A DNA stretch of 25,068 bases, from assembly GCA_019894815.1 (NCBI GenBank), contig JAGXNU010000005.1:1-25068 (forward strand). The letters run 5' to 3'. Every line of letters starts with the position of its first letter. The stretch's first letter is position 1. The position numbers and the translations under genes were made by a program. Positions 7,805 to 15,181 of the stretch are shown piece by piece. A model generated the notes under the pieces. That model was given only the letters and a program-made list of their open reading frames with translations, did no database searches and was not told the origin of the DNA. Origin of the DNA: Promethearchaeota archaeon. Lineage in GTDB: Archaea > Asgardarchaeota > Lokiarchaeia > Sigyniarchaeales > SOKP01.

Positions 7805-9036
7805 ACCTCTTTAATTATAATTTCTTTTACAATACCAATTGGATCTATTTTAAATTCTACTGAACCATTCTTATAGGTTCCTTCAACCACATCAAAAACA
7901 TGGGTTTTATAATCTTCAAAATTATCATTATCATCAATTTGTGTCCTAAAACCACCAAAGAATACATTTGATAAGTTCATGTTACCACCAATCTTTCTTA
8001 TTTCATCAGTAATCTTTTTATATTGTTCAGGATCTTTACTTTTAATAGCTTCTTGCAATTGATTTTCTAATTCTAGAAGTTCTTGTCTATATTTTTTCGT
8101 TGGTTCACTCAATTCAATTTGATTTGCTTTCTCATAAGTTTCTATTATTTTAAGAGTTAATGAGATTGAATGATCTCCGCCTAATAAACCAGAGATTAAT
8201 GGCAATTCTTCAATTAATCTTCCTGCAAATACATCATTAAGTATGTTTCCCGATGAAGGAATTCTACCTCTTGGTAGTCCTGAGGTTGGCAATGTGAATC
8301 TAAAGAAATTCCCTAACACATCAGGTAAACTATCTGTTACATCATCGTCTTGATCTGCAAGTTTATCAGTAGCACCTAATTCAGAATGCTCAGTAGCAAC
8401 TTCAATATTCCCCATTAAAGTACCAAACATCCCTAACATTCTGATACCTGGACGCTCCAATGAAGATTTGCATCCCCTACAAGGAGCATTATAATCAATG
8501 CATCGTTCCTTGCATTCTTTAGCTATAAAACCACTGCAGAGATATCCAAGATCGTTAAAACAAGTCGTATCATCGTCTAATTCAATTTGGCGTTTTACTT
8601 CATCTAAATAATCACATGTAGTTTTCCTACCACATACCAAGCATAAATTTTTTAACTTGGAAGGTTCTTCATAGTTTATTGCAGATTTTAATTCTTCAAC
8701 TTCGCCAAGACAACCGTTTATTTTTTGGGCGTCTACAATGAATTTATTTAATGGGGAAATGTCGTATCCTCGCTGGTTCGCAAGAGCAAATACTCCACCT
8801 GTAGTGGCGCAATTTCCATAACCAATTATCTTTCCAGAATTAGATTTGATTTTATCCAAAACTTCTCTATCTTCAAGCAAAAGGTATCCAGTTATAACAG
8901 ATACGTCAGTTTTTGTTTCCTTCCAGTTCTTTGGATCTTCAATAAATTCTACCTTATATTCCGATTCTCCATTTAGCAAAATAGTCTCATTAAAGCATTT
9001 ATTGCATCCATGAAATTGAAATATCTTAACATCCAT
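7801..9036 (-). CDS. [NiFe]-hydrogenase small-subunit-like iron-sulfur protein (MvhG/FrhG family), no large subunit nearby
   Basis: 411 residues. The N-terminal part matches the small subunit of [NiFe] hydrogenases. The proximal-cluster ligand set is present as CNKC (C11, C14), GNCATTGG (C76) and INGC (C109). Further cysteines (C132, C135, C141, C159, C167, C175, C179, and PCRGC at 186-189) could bind two more clusters, as in MvhG. Roughly 100 residues longer than typical MvhG, with a charged helical C-terminal region around residues 310-370. The catalytic nickel subunit, normally adjacent, is absent from the window. The gene lies between mvhD and the FrhB-GltD fusion, with tight or overlapping junctions on both sides. 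It most likely serves as an electron wire between the flavoprotein and MvhD/HdrA rather than as a hydrogenase (inference). Confidence 0.82.
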   Translation of the reverse strand: MDVKIFQFHGCNKCFNETILLNGESEYKVEFIEDPKNWKETKTDVSVITGYLLLEDREVLDKIKSNSGKIIGYGNCATTGGVFALANQRGYDISPLNKFIVDAQKINGCLGEVEELKSAINYEEPSKLKNLCLVCGRKTTCDYLDEVKRQIELDDDTTCFNDLGYLCSGFIAKECKERCIDYNAPCRGCKSSLERPGIRMLGMFGTLMGNIEVATEHSELGATDKLADQDDDVTDSLPDVLGNFFRFTLPTSGLPRGRIPSSGNILNDVFAGRLIEELPLISGLLGGDHSISLTLKIIETYEKANQIELSEPTKKYRQELLELENQLQEAIKSKDPEQYKKITDEIRKIGGNMNLSNVFFGGFRTQIDDNDNFEDYKTHVFDVVEGTYKNGSVEFKIDPIGIVKEIIIKEV

Positions 9037-9490
9037 CTTTTATTGTCCCCTCCTCTCTAATTGCAGTTGCTAATCGTATTACAATATCCTCAAAATCACC
9101 TACAGCTGTTTCTCCTTCGGCTGCGCGGGATGTATATTGATTGACAAATTGATCACTATAGCCTAATTCTTTGAATACCTTTTTTAAAAGCTTTATTCTA
9201 TGCATCGATAAAACATTCCCATTAAAGAAATGGCATGCTCCTAAACAACATCCAACACAAGCTACTGCATCAGCTCCATTACTTAAAGCATCCATTATTT
9301 GAATAGGGCCAATTTGACCCGTACACTGAACACGCACAATACGAATTGCAGGATTATATGCCATTCTTGCCACTCCAGCTGTATTTGCTGAACCTTGACC
9401 GCATTCATTGCACATGAAGACTACGATGTTCTCCATTTTTTCCAGTACTTCGGGTTCAATGTTTTCACAGCTCATCTTCGCAAATGACAC
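9026..9490 (-). CDS. mvhD: MvhD-family hydrogenase/heterodisulfide reductase iron-sulfur subunit
   Basis: 154 residues of the MvhD family: VVFMCNECG (C27, C30), VQCTGQIG (C56), then CVGCCLGACHFFNGN (C78, C81, C82, C86), the cysteines expected to hold a [2Fe-2S] cluster. In methanogens MvhD docks onto HdrA and passes electrons from hydrogenase or formate dehydrogenase into the heterodisulfide reductase. Its position right after hdrA fits this role. The frame begins with GTG at 9490 inside the end of hdrA (26-base overlap); an ATG at 9475 is the alternative and would overlap by 11 bases. Either way translation is coupled to hdrA. The 3' end overlaps the small-subunit-like gene by 11 bases. Confidence 0.92.
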   Translation of the reverse strand: MSFAKMSCENIEPEVLEKMENIVVFMCNECGQGSANTAGVARMAYNPAIRIVRVQCTGQIGPIQIMDALSNGADAVACVGCCLGACHFFNGNVLSMHRIKLLKKVFKELGYSDQFVNQYTSRAAEGETAVGDFEDIVIRLATAIREEGTIKDGC

Positions 9491-11501
9491 CTCCGCCAGA
9501 TATTGCTATTATTTCATCTAATAGTTGTTCATCACTAAAATTTATTAATTGTATTGCTCCTGTAGGACAGGCAGGCATACACATACCACATGATTTGCAT
9601 GCTATTTCATTAACCATAGGTGTTCCGTCATCATTTATCTCAATTGCAGCAGGAGCACAGACGGTTTTGCATAGACCACATCTAACACATAAATCAAAAT
9701 CAACCGAAGGAACTAACATTTCCCTTTCTATATACCCCTTTACTAACGGAGCAGCTGCTAGTGCAGCAGCATTTCCAGCTTGGGCAACTGATTCTGATAT
9801 ATCCTTTGGTCCTTGAATAGCTCCAGCTAAGAAAATCCCTCCCTTACTACTTAATGTAGGGTTCATTTTAATATGAAATTCTTTTAAGAATCCTTCCTTT
9901 GATCTAAGCACATGAAGTTTCGATCCTAAGGGACCAATACCTTCAGGAGGAACCATAGCAGCTGAAAGTACAACCATATCTGCTTTTAATTGTAATGGAG
10001 TCATGCTTAAAGTATCTTCAACAATTACTTCTAAATTTCCTGAGACTGGATCCCTAATTATTTCTGATGGACGACCTCTGATAAATCTTACTCCAACTTC
10101 TTGAGCAGATTTGTATAACTCCTCAAAATTCAATCCAGGAGTTCTTATATCGATATAACAGATGGTAACATCACTATCAGGGTACATTTCTTTGACTATT
10201 CTCGCATTTTTAACTGCAAATTTACAGCATACTCCAGTACAATATACATTTCCAACTTGATCATTTCTGCTACCAACGCATTGTATTATTACAACACTTT
10301 TTGGAATCTTCGCATCTGAAGGTCTTAATAATTGACTGTTAGTAAGTGATCCAGGTGCTAACATTCTCTCTAATTTTAACTGCGTGATGACATCTTCATA
10401 TCCTTCTTGACCATAATGGTATGGTTCAATTTCAGTAGGATTATACTCATCATAGCCAACAGCTACAACAATTGAACCTACTTTAAATGTTTTAGTTTCT
10501 TTTTGCATCGAAAAATCGATTGCTTGAACGGGACATACGTTAATACAAGTATTACACTCAATACAATTCTTCTTATCTCTAATGTAGGTCGCCGGAATTG
10601 CTTGTGGATAAGCTTTATAAATTGCTTTTCTCACTGCCATCCCGCTATCCCATTCGCTTGATACTTCAACTGGACAATGTGCAGCACATTCCCCACAAGA
10701 AGTACAATTATCCTTAACATATCGAGGTTTAATCTCCACTTCCACTTCAAAATTGCCCATTGAACCTTCAACACTTTTTACTTGAGCATTAGTATATAAT
10801 TCAACTAATGGATGATTTGCAACACCATTTGTTAAAGGTGATATTGAACATTGTGGACATTCTAGTGTTGGGAATGTCTTATTGAGTTGAGTCATATGGC
10901 CACCAATGGTCGATAATTTCTCTATCAAATAAACAGGAATTCCTAATTCAGCAAGATCATGAGCTGAACGAAGTCCCGCAATTCCAGCTCCAATTACTAA
11001 AGCTGCTTTTGTAGTAGCAACTCTGCGAGTTTCAACATCCTCTAACTTTCTTGCTCTATTAACTCCTGCTTCCACCAATCGAGTGGCTTTATATGTGGCT
11101 TTAGCTTTCTCTTTCTTATGGACCCAACTATTATATTCTCTAATATTTACTTGTTGATGTCGATGTTTATTTAATCCCATTTCTGAAATGGCGTTAGCAA
11201 ATGTTCTACCATGCTGATTTTTTGAGCATGATGCAACAACAGTTCGATTAACTCCTAATTCTTCAATGGAATCTTTAACCATTTGTACACCTGGTTTTGA
11301 ACACATGAACATATAGTGTTCAGCTTTAACAACATTAGGTAAATTTTTAGCATATTCTGCCACTTTGGCAACATCAACGGTATCAGCGATGTTATGTCCG
11401 CAGTGGCAAACAAAAACCCCAATTCGAGGTTCTTCTTCATATTTTGAATCTGCCTCACCCTTAATTTCGTCAGTTTTCTTAACTTTCTCTTCAACTGTCA
11501 T
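9465..11501 (-). CDS. hdrA: Heterodisulfide reductase subunit A (flavin/iron-sulfur, HdrA)
   Basis: 678 residues, full length for HdrA. It has an N-terminal HdrA domain (VFVCHCGHNIADTVDV), an FAD-binding motif GAGIAG at 171-176, and the LECPQC segment at 214-218. Two internal 4Fe-4S motifs follow (C266/269/272/276 and C313/316/319/323), then a C-terminal double ferredoxin (C605/608/611/615 and C635/638/641/645). HdrA is the flavin-based bifurcating core of the soluble HdrABC complex; its FAD splits electron pairs between HdrB and ferredoxin. Start codon ATG at 11501 directly follows the hdrB stop, with a strong GGAGG 8 bases before it inside hdrB. The full set of motifs indicates a functional, classical-size HdrA rather than the shorter sHdrA of sulfur oxidisers. 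Its partners hdrB, hdrC and mvhD are adjacent. Confidence 0.96.
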   Translation of the reverse strand: MTVEEKVKKTDEIKGEADSKYEEEPRIGVFVCHCGHNIADTVDVAKVAEYAKNLPNVVKAEHYMFMCSKPGVQMVKDSIEELGVNRTVVASCSKNQHGRTFANAISEMGLNKHRHQQVNIREYNSWVHKKEKAKATYKATRLVEAGVNRARKLEDVETRRVATTKAALVIGAGIAGLRSAHDLAELGIPVYLIEKLSTIGGHMTQLNKTFPTLECPQCSISPLTNGVANHPLVELYTNAQVKSVEGSMGNFEVEVEIKPRYVKDNCTSCGECAAHCPVEVSSEWDSGMAVRKAIYKAYPQAIPATYIRDKKNCIECNTCINVCPVQAIDFSMQKETKTFKVGSIVVAVGYDEYNPTEIEPYHYGQEGYEDVITQLKLERMLAPGSLTNSQLLRPSDAKIPKSVVIIQCVGSRNDQVGNVYCTGVCCKFAVKNARIVKEMYPDSDVTICYIDIRTPGLNFEELYKSAQEVGVRFIRGRPSEIIRDPVSGNLEVIVEDTLSMTPLQLKADMVVLSAAMVPPEGIGPLGSKLHVLRSKEGFLKEFHIKMNPTLSSKGGIFLAGAIQGPKDISESVAQAGNAAALAAAPLVKGYIEREMLVPSVDFDLCVRCGLCKTVCAPAAIEINDDGTPMVNEIACKSCGMCMPACPTGAIQLINFSDEQLLDEIIAISGGGVICEDEL

Positions 11502-12422
11502 TTAAACAGCCTCCTCTTCTTCTTTTATTACGTCTTCTCCCCCAAAAATAAAATCTCTACCCATCAACTGGTATTGCAGACCAACAAATTCCTGATCCAT
11601 CCCCATGCAATAAGCAACGAGCTGGGAAAGATGAATAACTGGATAATCATAATTACAACCCTTATTTTTATTTAGATAATCCTGTCCGGTTTCATACTGT
11701 AAATGGCAGAAAGGACATATATCTAATATGATATCGGGTTTTACATTATCAATATTCTTCATTTTTTCACCAAATATCGTCATACTTGCATCACCGGAGT
11801 ATGCTTTTAGACCACCACCAGCACCACAGCAAGTAAGTTGTTCTTTAAACCGTACTGACTCAATACCCAAAACCTCAACAAAATCTTCAACTATAGTTGG
11901 ACCTTCTGAACTTTCAATCTCTCTAATTCTAGTTGGTTTCAGGAAATGACATCCATAATGGATAGCAGCTTTTACATTAAGCTTTCTTATTATATGATCC
12001 TCTATACCCCAAGGCCCTATTTCATATCCAAGGACTTCAGCTACATGTCGCACATCGATCGTTCCTTGAAATTCGTAGTCACCAAGTAATTTCAGCTTTT
12101 CATTGACCATTTCACGATGCTCTTCATTTTCTTTTAAATGTTTATTTATTTCTTGGAGAGTTCCAAAACAACCATTACAAACTGTCAAAATGTCCGCATC
12201 TAATTGTTCCGCAATACATAAATTTCGAGCTCCAGCGACCATCCAATCAACTTTATTAAATGAACGGAAAACTCCTGGCGCGGGACAGCATGTGGCACGT
12301 TCCATGTCCAGCATTTCATATCCAAGCTTTTCCATTACGTAATTGGTCGATTTTTCTATAGCAGGGTATCTATTTGGCATCAAACAGCCGAGAAAAAATG
12401 CGAATGTTTTTTCTTTTACCAT
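11502..12422 (-). CDS. hdrB: Heterodisulfide reductase subunit B (HdrB, two CCG domains)
   Basis: 306 residues with two complete cysteine-rich CCG domains. The first has C13, C45-C46, C82 and C85 (TCCPAPG, CNGC); the second has C158, C198-C199, C236 and C239 (TCCGAGGG, CPFC). In HdrB these hold two non-cubane [4Fe-4S] clusters that reductively cleave the CoM-S-S-CoB disulfide in methanogens. With intact ligands the catalytic site should be functional, but with DsrE/TusA genes in the same run the substrate could be a protein persulfide or another disulfide (inference). ATG at 12422 follows the hdrC stop by 3 bases, with GAGGAG upstream. The acidic C-terminus (KEEEEAV) houses the ribosome-binding site of hdrA. 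Confidence 0.95.
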   Translation of the reverse strand: MVKEKTFAFFLGCLMPNRYPAIEKSTNYVMEKLGYEMLDMERATCCPAPGVFRSFNKVDWMVAGARNLCIAEQLDADILTVCNGCFGTLQEINKHLKENEEHREMVNEKLKLLGDYEFQGTIDVRHVAEVLGYEIGPWGIEDHIIRKLNVKAAIHYGCHFLKPTRIREIESSEGPTIVEDFVEVLGIESVRFKEQLTCCGAGGGLKAYSGDASMTIFGEKMKNIDNVKPDIILDICPFCHLQYETGQDYLNKNKGCNYDYPVIHLSQLVAYCMGMDQEFVGLQYQLMGRDFIFGGEDVIKEEEEAV

Positions 12423-12425
12423 TTC

Positions 12426-13001
12426 TTACTTCTCCTCTTTTTTTTCTTTTTTCTCCTCCTTATCTTCAACAGGAGGTAAATCGAACAAATGTTCTTCAAA
12501 TTTTTTTAAGTCTTTATCATCTCCTTCTTGCTTAAATTTAAACGCAGTAGGAGGTAATTCTTCCAAACCCAATTCGACTCTTCTTTTTCTAACTTCATCA
12601 TTTATCGGTACTGCATGACCAAATTTTTGTAAATATCCAACAACAGCCCTATGATTGGGTGAAATATTTCCCAGTTTAGTTGCATAATTTCTTAATTCCA
12701 TTATAACATCTGTCGGCCTTACGTCGCGTGGACATCTTTCATAACAATTGTAACATGTAGTACAGAGCCAGATATCGGGGTCCTTAAGTACAGTAAGATC
12801 TCCTAAACAAACCTTTCTAATTATTGATCGTGTTTTAAGTGCTGTCCAACGTCCAGACTCACAGCTAGCCGTGCACGTTCCACACTGAATACATTGCCAT
12901 ATATTTGTCTTTCTTTCTATATCTTTAAAAAAAGCTCTATCGAAATCTTCATCTGTCTTATATTCTCGGTGTTCTTCTTTCGTTTCTGACACATTTTCCA
13001 C
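12426..13001 (-). CDS. hdrC: Heterodisulfide reductase subunit C (HdrC)
   Basis: 191 residues with two 4Fe-4S motifs, C37/C40/C43/C47 and C80/C83/C86/C90 (CIQCGTCTASC; CTTCYNCYERCP). This is the standard HdrC ferredoxin-like subunit that relays electrons from HdrA to the HdrB active site. No membrane segment is visible, so the complex is soluble rather than HdrDE-like. The C-terminus is a lysine/glutamate-rich run, longer than usual. The frame starts with GTG at 13001; a second in-frame GTG at 12992 has AGGTGG placed about 5 bases upstream and may be the real start. It is separated by 54 bases from the DsrE2-like gene upstream, the loosest junction but one in this operon. Confidence 0.93.
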   Translation of the reverse strand: MENVSETKEEHREYKTDEDFDRAFFKDIERKTNIWQCIQCGTCTASCESGRWTALKTRSIIRKVCLGDLTVLKDPDIWLCTTCYNCYERCPRDVRPTDVIMELRNYATKLGNISPNHRAVVGYLQKFGHAVPINDEVRKRRVELGLEELPPTAFKFKQEGDDKDLKKFEEHLFDLPPVEDKEEKKEKKEEK

Positions 13002-13055
13002 CTTTTATTTATCTTGAATAAAAAAAAAAAATTAAAATTTTATTTACTACTAGTC

Positions 13056-13472
13056 CTACAAGGAGACTATTTTTCCATCTGCACACATTTCTAAAAATGT
13101 AGCGGCACCAACAGGCTCCTCAGCAATATCAATTATGTCTTCTGCCTTAATCTTCATTAAATCCATTGTCATTTGACATGGAAATAATTTCATGTTACCA
13201 TTTTCGACAGCGTCTTTAATCATGCCCATCGGATCTTCAATCCCAAATTTCGCCATCCTTTTGCGAAAAATCTTTGCGCCCATACCCTTCATTGGAGTAG
13301 GCATTCCAGCTACTTTAGGTTTAAACTTTTTGGTTAATAAATTCAAACCCCAAAAGGTGAAGAAAAAATTGGAGTGTATATCCATAGCATCTCCAGTTGT
13401 GCCGAGTAACATCATCATTGCGAACTTTTCGAATGATTTATCCTTTACAATATAGTTTATTGTTTCAGCCAT
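13056..13472 (-). CDS. DsrE2-like (DsrE/DsrF/DrsH-like family) sulfurtransferase
   Basis: 138 residues of the DsrE2-type family. The hydrophobic IHSNFFFTFWGLNLL segment and the KLFPCQMTMDLM motif, with candidate active-site Cys99, are characteristic, and a second Cys lies at 130. Members bind and transfer sulfane sulfur, often working with TusA, rhodanese and sHdr or Dsr enzymes. Here it sits between the DsrEFH-like trio and hdrCBA, so it is a candidate for handing sulfur to or from the Hdr complex. The upstream gap of 105 bases contains a short palindromic sequence (13524-13537) and could hold an internal promoter. Confidence 0.85.
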   Translation of the reverse strand: MAETINYIVKDKSFEKFAMMMLLGTTGDAMDIHSNFFFTFWGLNLLTKKFKPKVAGMPTPMKGMGAKIFRKRMAKFGIEDPMGMIKDAVENGNMKLFPCQMTMDLMKIKAEDIIDIAEEPVGAATFLEMCADGKIVSL

Positions 13473-13577
13473 ATTTTTTCACTTCAGTTTTTTTTTTCTA
13501 ATTTGTTTATTTTCGTAAATTTTGTAATATTTATTACCATGAATTTTCAAAAAATCTATTTTGTTTTCTTGTAGTAC

Positions 13578-13919
13578 TTACATCCAAGAAATTATTTTTG
13601 GCGTTACATCTAAAATATCTATCAGATCGTCGTATTCAATAGGTTTAACCTTATCATGAATGTTTTCCAGAGCTATTCCACGAGCTTGTAAATCAGGGAT
13701 CATCGCATAAATTGTAATACTCATGTTGAGTAGTTCTTCCATTTTTTTCGGAATTTTACCTTTCTTGTTAATCCCGATTACTCCGTCGTGAATCAATACA
13801 AATCCAATCTGGGAACCCTTGTTAACTTGCCCTTTTAAAATCGGCATTAGGCGCTCTAGATGCGTCCCTGTCATTTCACTATATCCAAATAAATATAATA
13901 CTTTTTCATTCTCCGACAT
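13578..13919 (-). CDS. DsrH/TusB-like protein without cysteine
   Basis: 113 residues. The size, position after DsrE- and DsrF-like genes, and the pattern LYLFGYSE, then IGFVLIHDGVIG, fit the DsrH/TusB class, the smallest member of DsrEFH/TusBCD rings. No cysteine occurs anywhere in the protein, whereas DsrH of sulfur oxidisers uses a conserved cysteine; the E. coli TusB situation, where only TusD carries the working cysteine, is closer. It is therefore probably a structural member of the hexamer. An alternative is a more general DsrE-fold protein. It follows the DsrF-like gene by 16 bases. Confidence 0.7.
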   Translation of the reverse strand: MSENEKVLYLFGYSEMTGTHLERLMPILKGQVNKGSQIGFVLIHDGVIGINKKGKIPKKMEELLNMSITIYAMIPDLQARGIALENIHDKVKPIEYDDLIDILDVTPKIISWM

Positions 13920-13935
13920 ATTTTATTCTCCTCCA

Positions 13936-14304
13936 TTAAAATCTAAAGCTTGTATCAGCGTTTGCAATTAAATCAACAACTTCATCGATCGTGATAATCT
14001 TCAAATTTTCGTATTCAATCAAATCAGCAGCAGTCATTCCAGCATCTTCTAATGCTTGATCTATCACATATAATTCCAAATCTGATAAATCTGCGATCTC
14101 TATGATTTCATCGAGTGAATCCATTCCAATAGCCTCTGGTTTAACGTTTTTGTTAAGTAGATAGACAGCATCCCCCATGAATACAATTTGACAGTTGACA
14201 TATTCTCCAAGGGCTACAAATCCTGAACCAATACGAATTGCTTCCAGAGTAGAATTCTTGCCCATTGGTGATTGATCAGTTATTATTACTACAGATTCTA
14301 TCAT
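13936..14304 (-). CDS. DsrF/TusC-like protein
   Basis: 122 residues with the DsrE/F-fold pattern: an N-terminal strand VVIITDQSPMGKNSTLEAIRIGSGFVALG, a central VFMGDAVYLL and a C-terminal DELEL-type helix region ending in IITIDEVVDLI. This order is typical of the DsrF/TusC subunit. Its only cysteine (NCQIVF, near residue 38) is not at the DsrE active position. It likely forms a ring with the DsrE-like (14310-14678) and DsrH-like (13578-13919) proteins in the cytosol. It lies only 5 bases after the DsrE-like gene, with GGGCTGAG preceding its start in the overlap region, so the two are probably translated together. Confidence 0.75.
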   Translation of the reverse strand: MIESVVIITDQSPMGKNSTLEAIRIGSGFVALGEYVNCQIVFMGDAVYLLNKNVKPEAIGMDSLDEIIEIADLSDLELYVIDQALEDAGMTAADLIEYENLKIITIDEVVDLIANADTSFRF

Positions 14305-14309
14305 TTTGC

Positions 14310-14678
14310 TCAGCCCCCCGTCCCAAATACAAGTATTTTATCTGATTCTACAACCCAGTTAGAAAAGTCCCCTAAGCCTTCTTCAGTTGCTCCCTCAATG
14401 AAATTTGATTCTTTAATTCCTGTTAAACTTACCCAGGTTGAACAAGCCACTACAGGAATATTATTTTCAGTTGTAAATTTCTCCAATTTTTTAGGAACAT
14501 CTCTTATAGTCGAACCACAACTAATATCTGCTTTAAGGTTGTAAACACCTGTTCCAAAGAAAAAAAATCCTTTTATGGTGTGTCCCTTCTTTATCAAGGC
14601 TTTACACAATTCGATTAACGAATCGGTAACCTCGAATTTATATGGTTCCGTACTAATAAACATCGAATAAGTAGTCAT
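14310..14678 (-). CDS. dsrE: DsrE/TusD-like sulfurtransferase subunit with active-site Cys
   Basis: 122 residues of the DsrE/TusD family: FFFFGTGVYN after the first helix, and IPVVACSTWVSLTGI, where Cys79 occupies the position of the persulfide-carrying cysteine (Cys78 in TusD/DsrE). Other cysteines are at 25 and 54. Such proteins accept sulfur from TusA and hold it as a persulfide inside a DsrEFH-type ring. The gene follows tusA (14706-14939) by 27 bases and precedes the DsrF-like gene by 5. It is the only one of the three ring-type subunits here with the key cysteine, so it is expected to carry the sulfur-transfer chemistry of the set. Confidence 0.86.
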   Translation of the reverse strand: MTTYSMFISTEPYKFEVTDSLIELCKALIKKGHTIKGFFFFGTGVYNLKADISCGSTIRDVPKKLEKFTTENNIPVVACSTWVSLTGIKESNFIEGATEEGLGDFSNWVVESDKILVFGTGG

Positions 14679-14705
14679 ATTTTTTCAGCTCTTAATTACC
14701 GAAAT

Positions 14706-14939
14706 CTACGCTTTTTTTATGATAAATATTAATTTTGAACCTTCTTCCTTGAGTTCTACGAGTTCATCGCCAATCTTATTTAACAATGCCGGAATATCTT
14801 TTTTAGCTCCAACATCATCAGATATTACTTCAATAACTTGTCCCGAAGTTAAGTTCTTCAATTCTTTTTTTGTCTTCAAAACTGGCATTGGACATTTCAA
14901 ACCAGAATAATCTAGTGTTTTAACTGCCATTTTTTTCAC
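14706..14939 (-). CDS. tusA: TusA-family sulfur carrier protein (operon-leading copy)
   Basis: 77 residues from GTG at 14939, or 74 from ATG at 14930. The ATG lies exactly where TusA homologues begin, so it is preferred. The signature is SGLKCPMPVLKTKKEL, with the sulfur-binding CPMP motif. TusA proteins are small cytosolic persulfide carriers. This one is first in the sulfur/Hdr operon and immediately precedes the DsrE-like gene, its expected partner. The ~240-base region upstream is shared with a divergently transcribed Lrp-type regulator and contains a candidate operator (14973-15001). Its sequence differs from the second TusA at 5057-5296, which has an extra Cys before the motif. Confidence 0.92.
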   Translation of the reverse strand: MKKMAVKTLDYSGLKCPMPVLKTKKELKNLTSGQVIEVISDDVGAKKDIPALLNKIGDELVELKEEGSKLIFIIKKA

Positions 14940-14972
14940 TTTATAGTTATTTTATCTATTTTTTTTCATTTT

Positions 14973-15001
14973 GATATCAAAATAAATTAATTTATGATAT
15001 C
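14973..15001. promoter_or_regulatory. Inverted repeat, candidate operator of the sulfur/Hdr operon
   Basis: GATATCA (14973-14979) and its exact complement TGATATC (14995-15001) flank a 12-bp perfect palindrome TAAATTAATTTA (14983-14994). The element lies 43-71 bases upstream of the tusA ATG at 14930, in the region shared with the divergent Lrp-type gene. Lrp/AsnC proteins bind AT-rich dyads of similar size as dimers or octamers, so binding of the neighbouring regulator is a reasonable inference. Chance palindromes are common in AT-rich DNA, which limits confidence. Confidence 0.45.
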
Positions 15002-15110
15002 TTTGTAGAAAAGAAATATGAAATAATATTTAAATTATAGTTTTTTAATTTAAAAAAACGAACTTTATTAGCGAAAAATTATTACAATTATCTAATTATT
15101 TAGTGAAAAT

Positions 15111-15120
15111 ATTTATATAA
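15111..15120 (+). promoter_or_regulatory. TATA-like box for the Lrp-type regulator gene
   Basis: ATTTATATAA is a good match to the archaeal TATA element. With transcription starting about 25 bases downstream, the Lrp gene (ATG 15182) would carry a leader of roughly 40 bases containing an AAGG stretch. A second box-like sequence (ATATATAAAT at 15131-15140) is an alternative. Being nearly symmetrical, these could also serve the minus-strand operon. Confidence 0.4.
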
Positions 15121-15181
15121 AAGTAAAGCTATATATAAATTGATAATAATAATAAGAAAACAACTTTTAAGGTAATTTTAA

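Noticed and set aside
9484..9816. Plus-strand 110-residue open frame
   Set aside because: Antisense to the cysteine-rich C-terminus of hdrA, whose conserved motifs are clear on the minus strand.
13524..13537. GTAATATTTATTAC dyad between the DsrH- and DsrE2-like genes
   Set aside because: Perfect but short and all A/T in the middle; expected by chance in this AT-rich DNA, and no other promoter signal makes it convincing.
15061..15160. Repeated A/T-rich stretches resembling an origin or CRISPR leader
   Set aside because: No direct repeats of regular length or spacing and no cas or replication genes; ordinary promoter-region composition.
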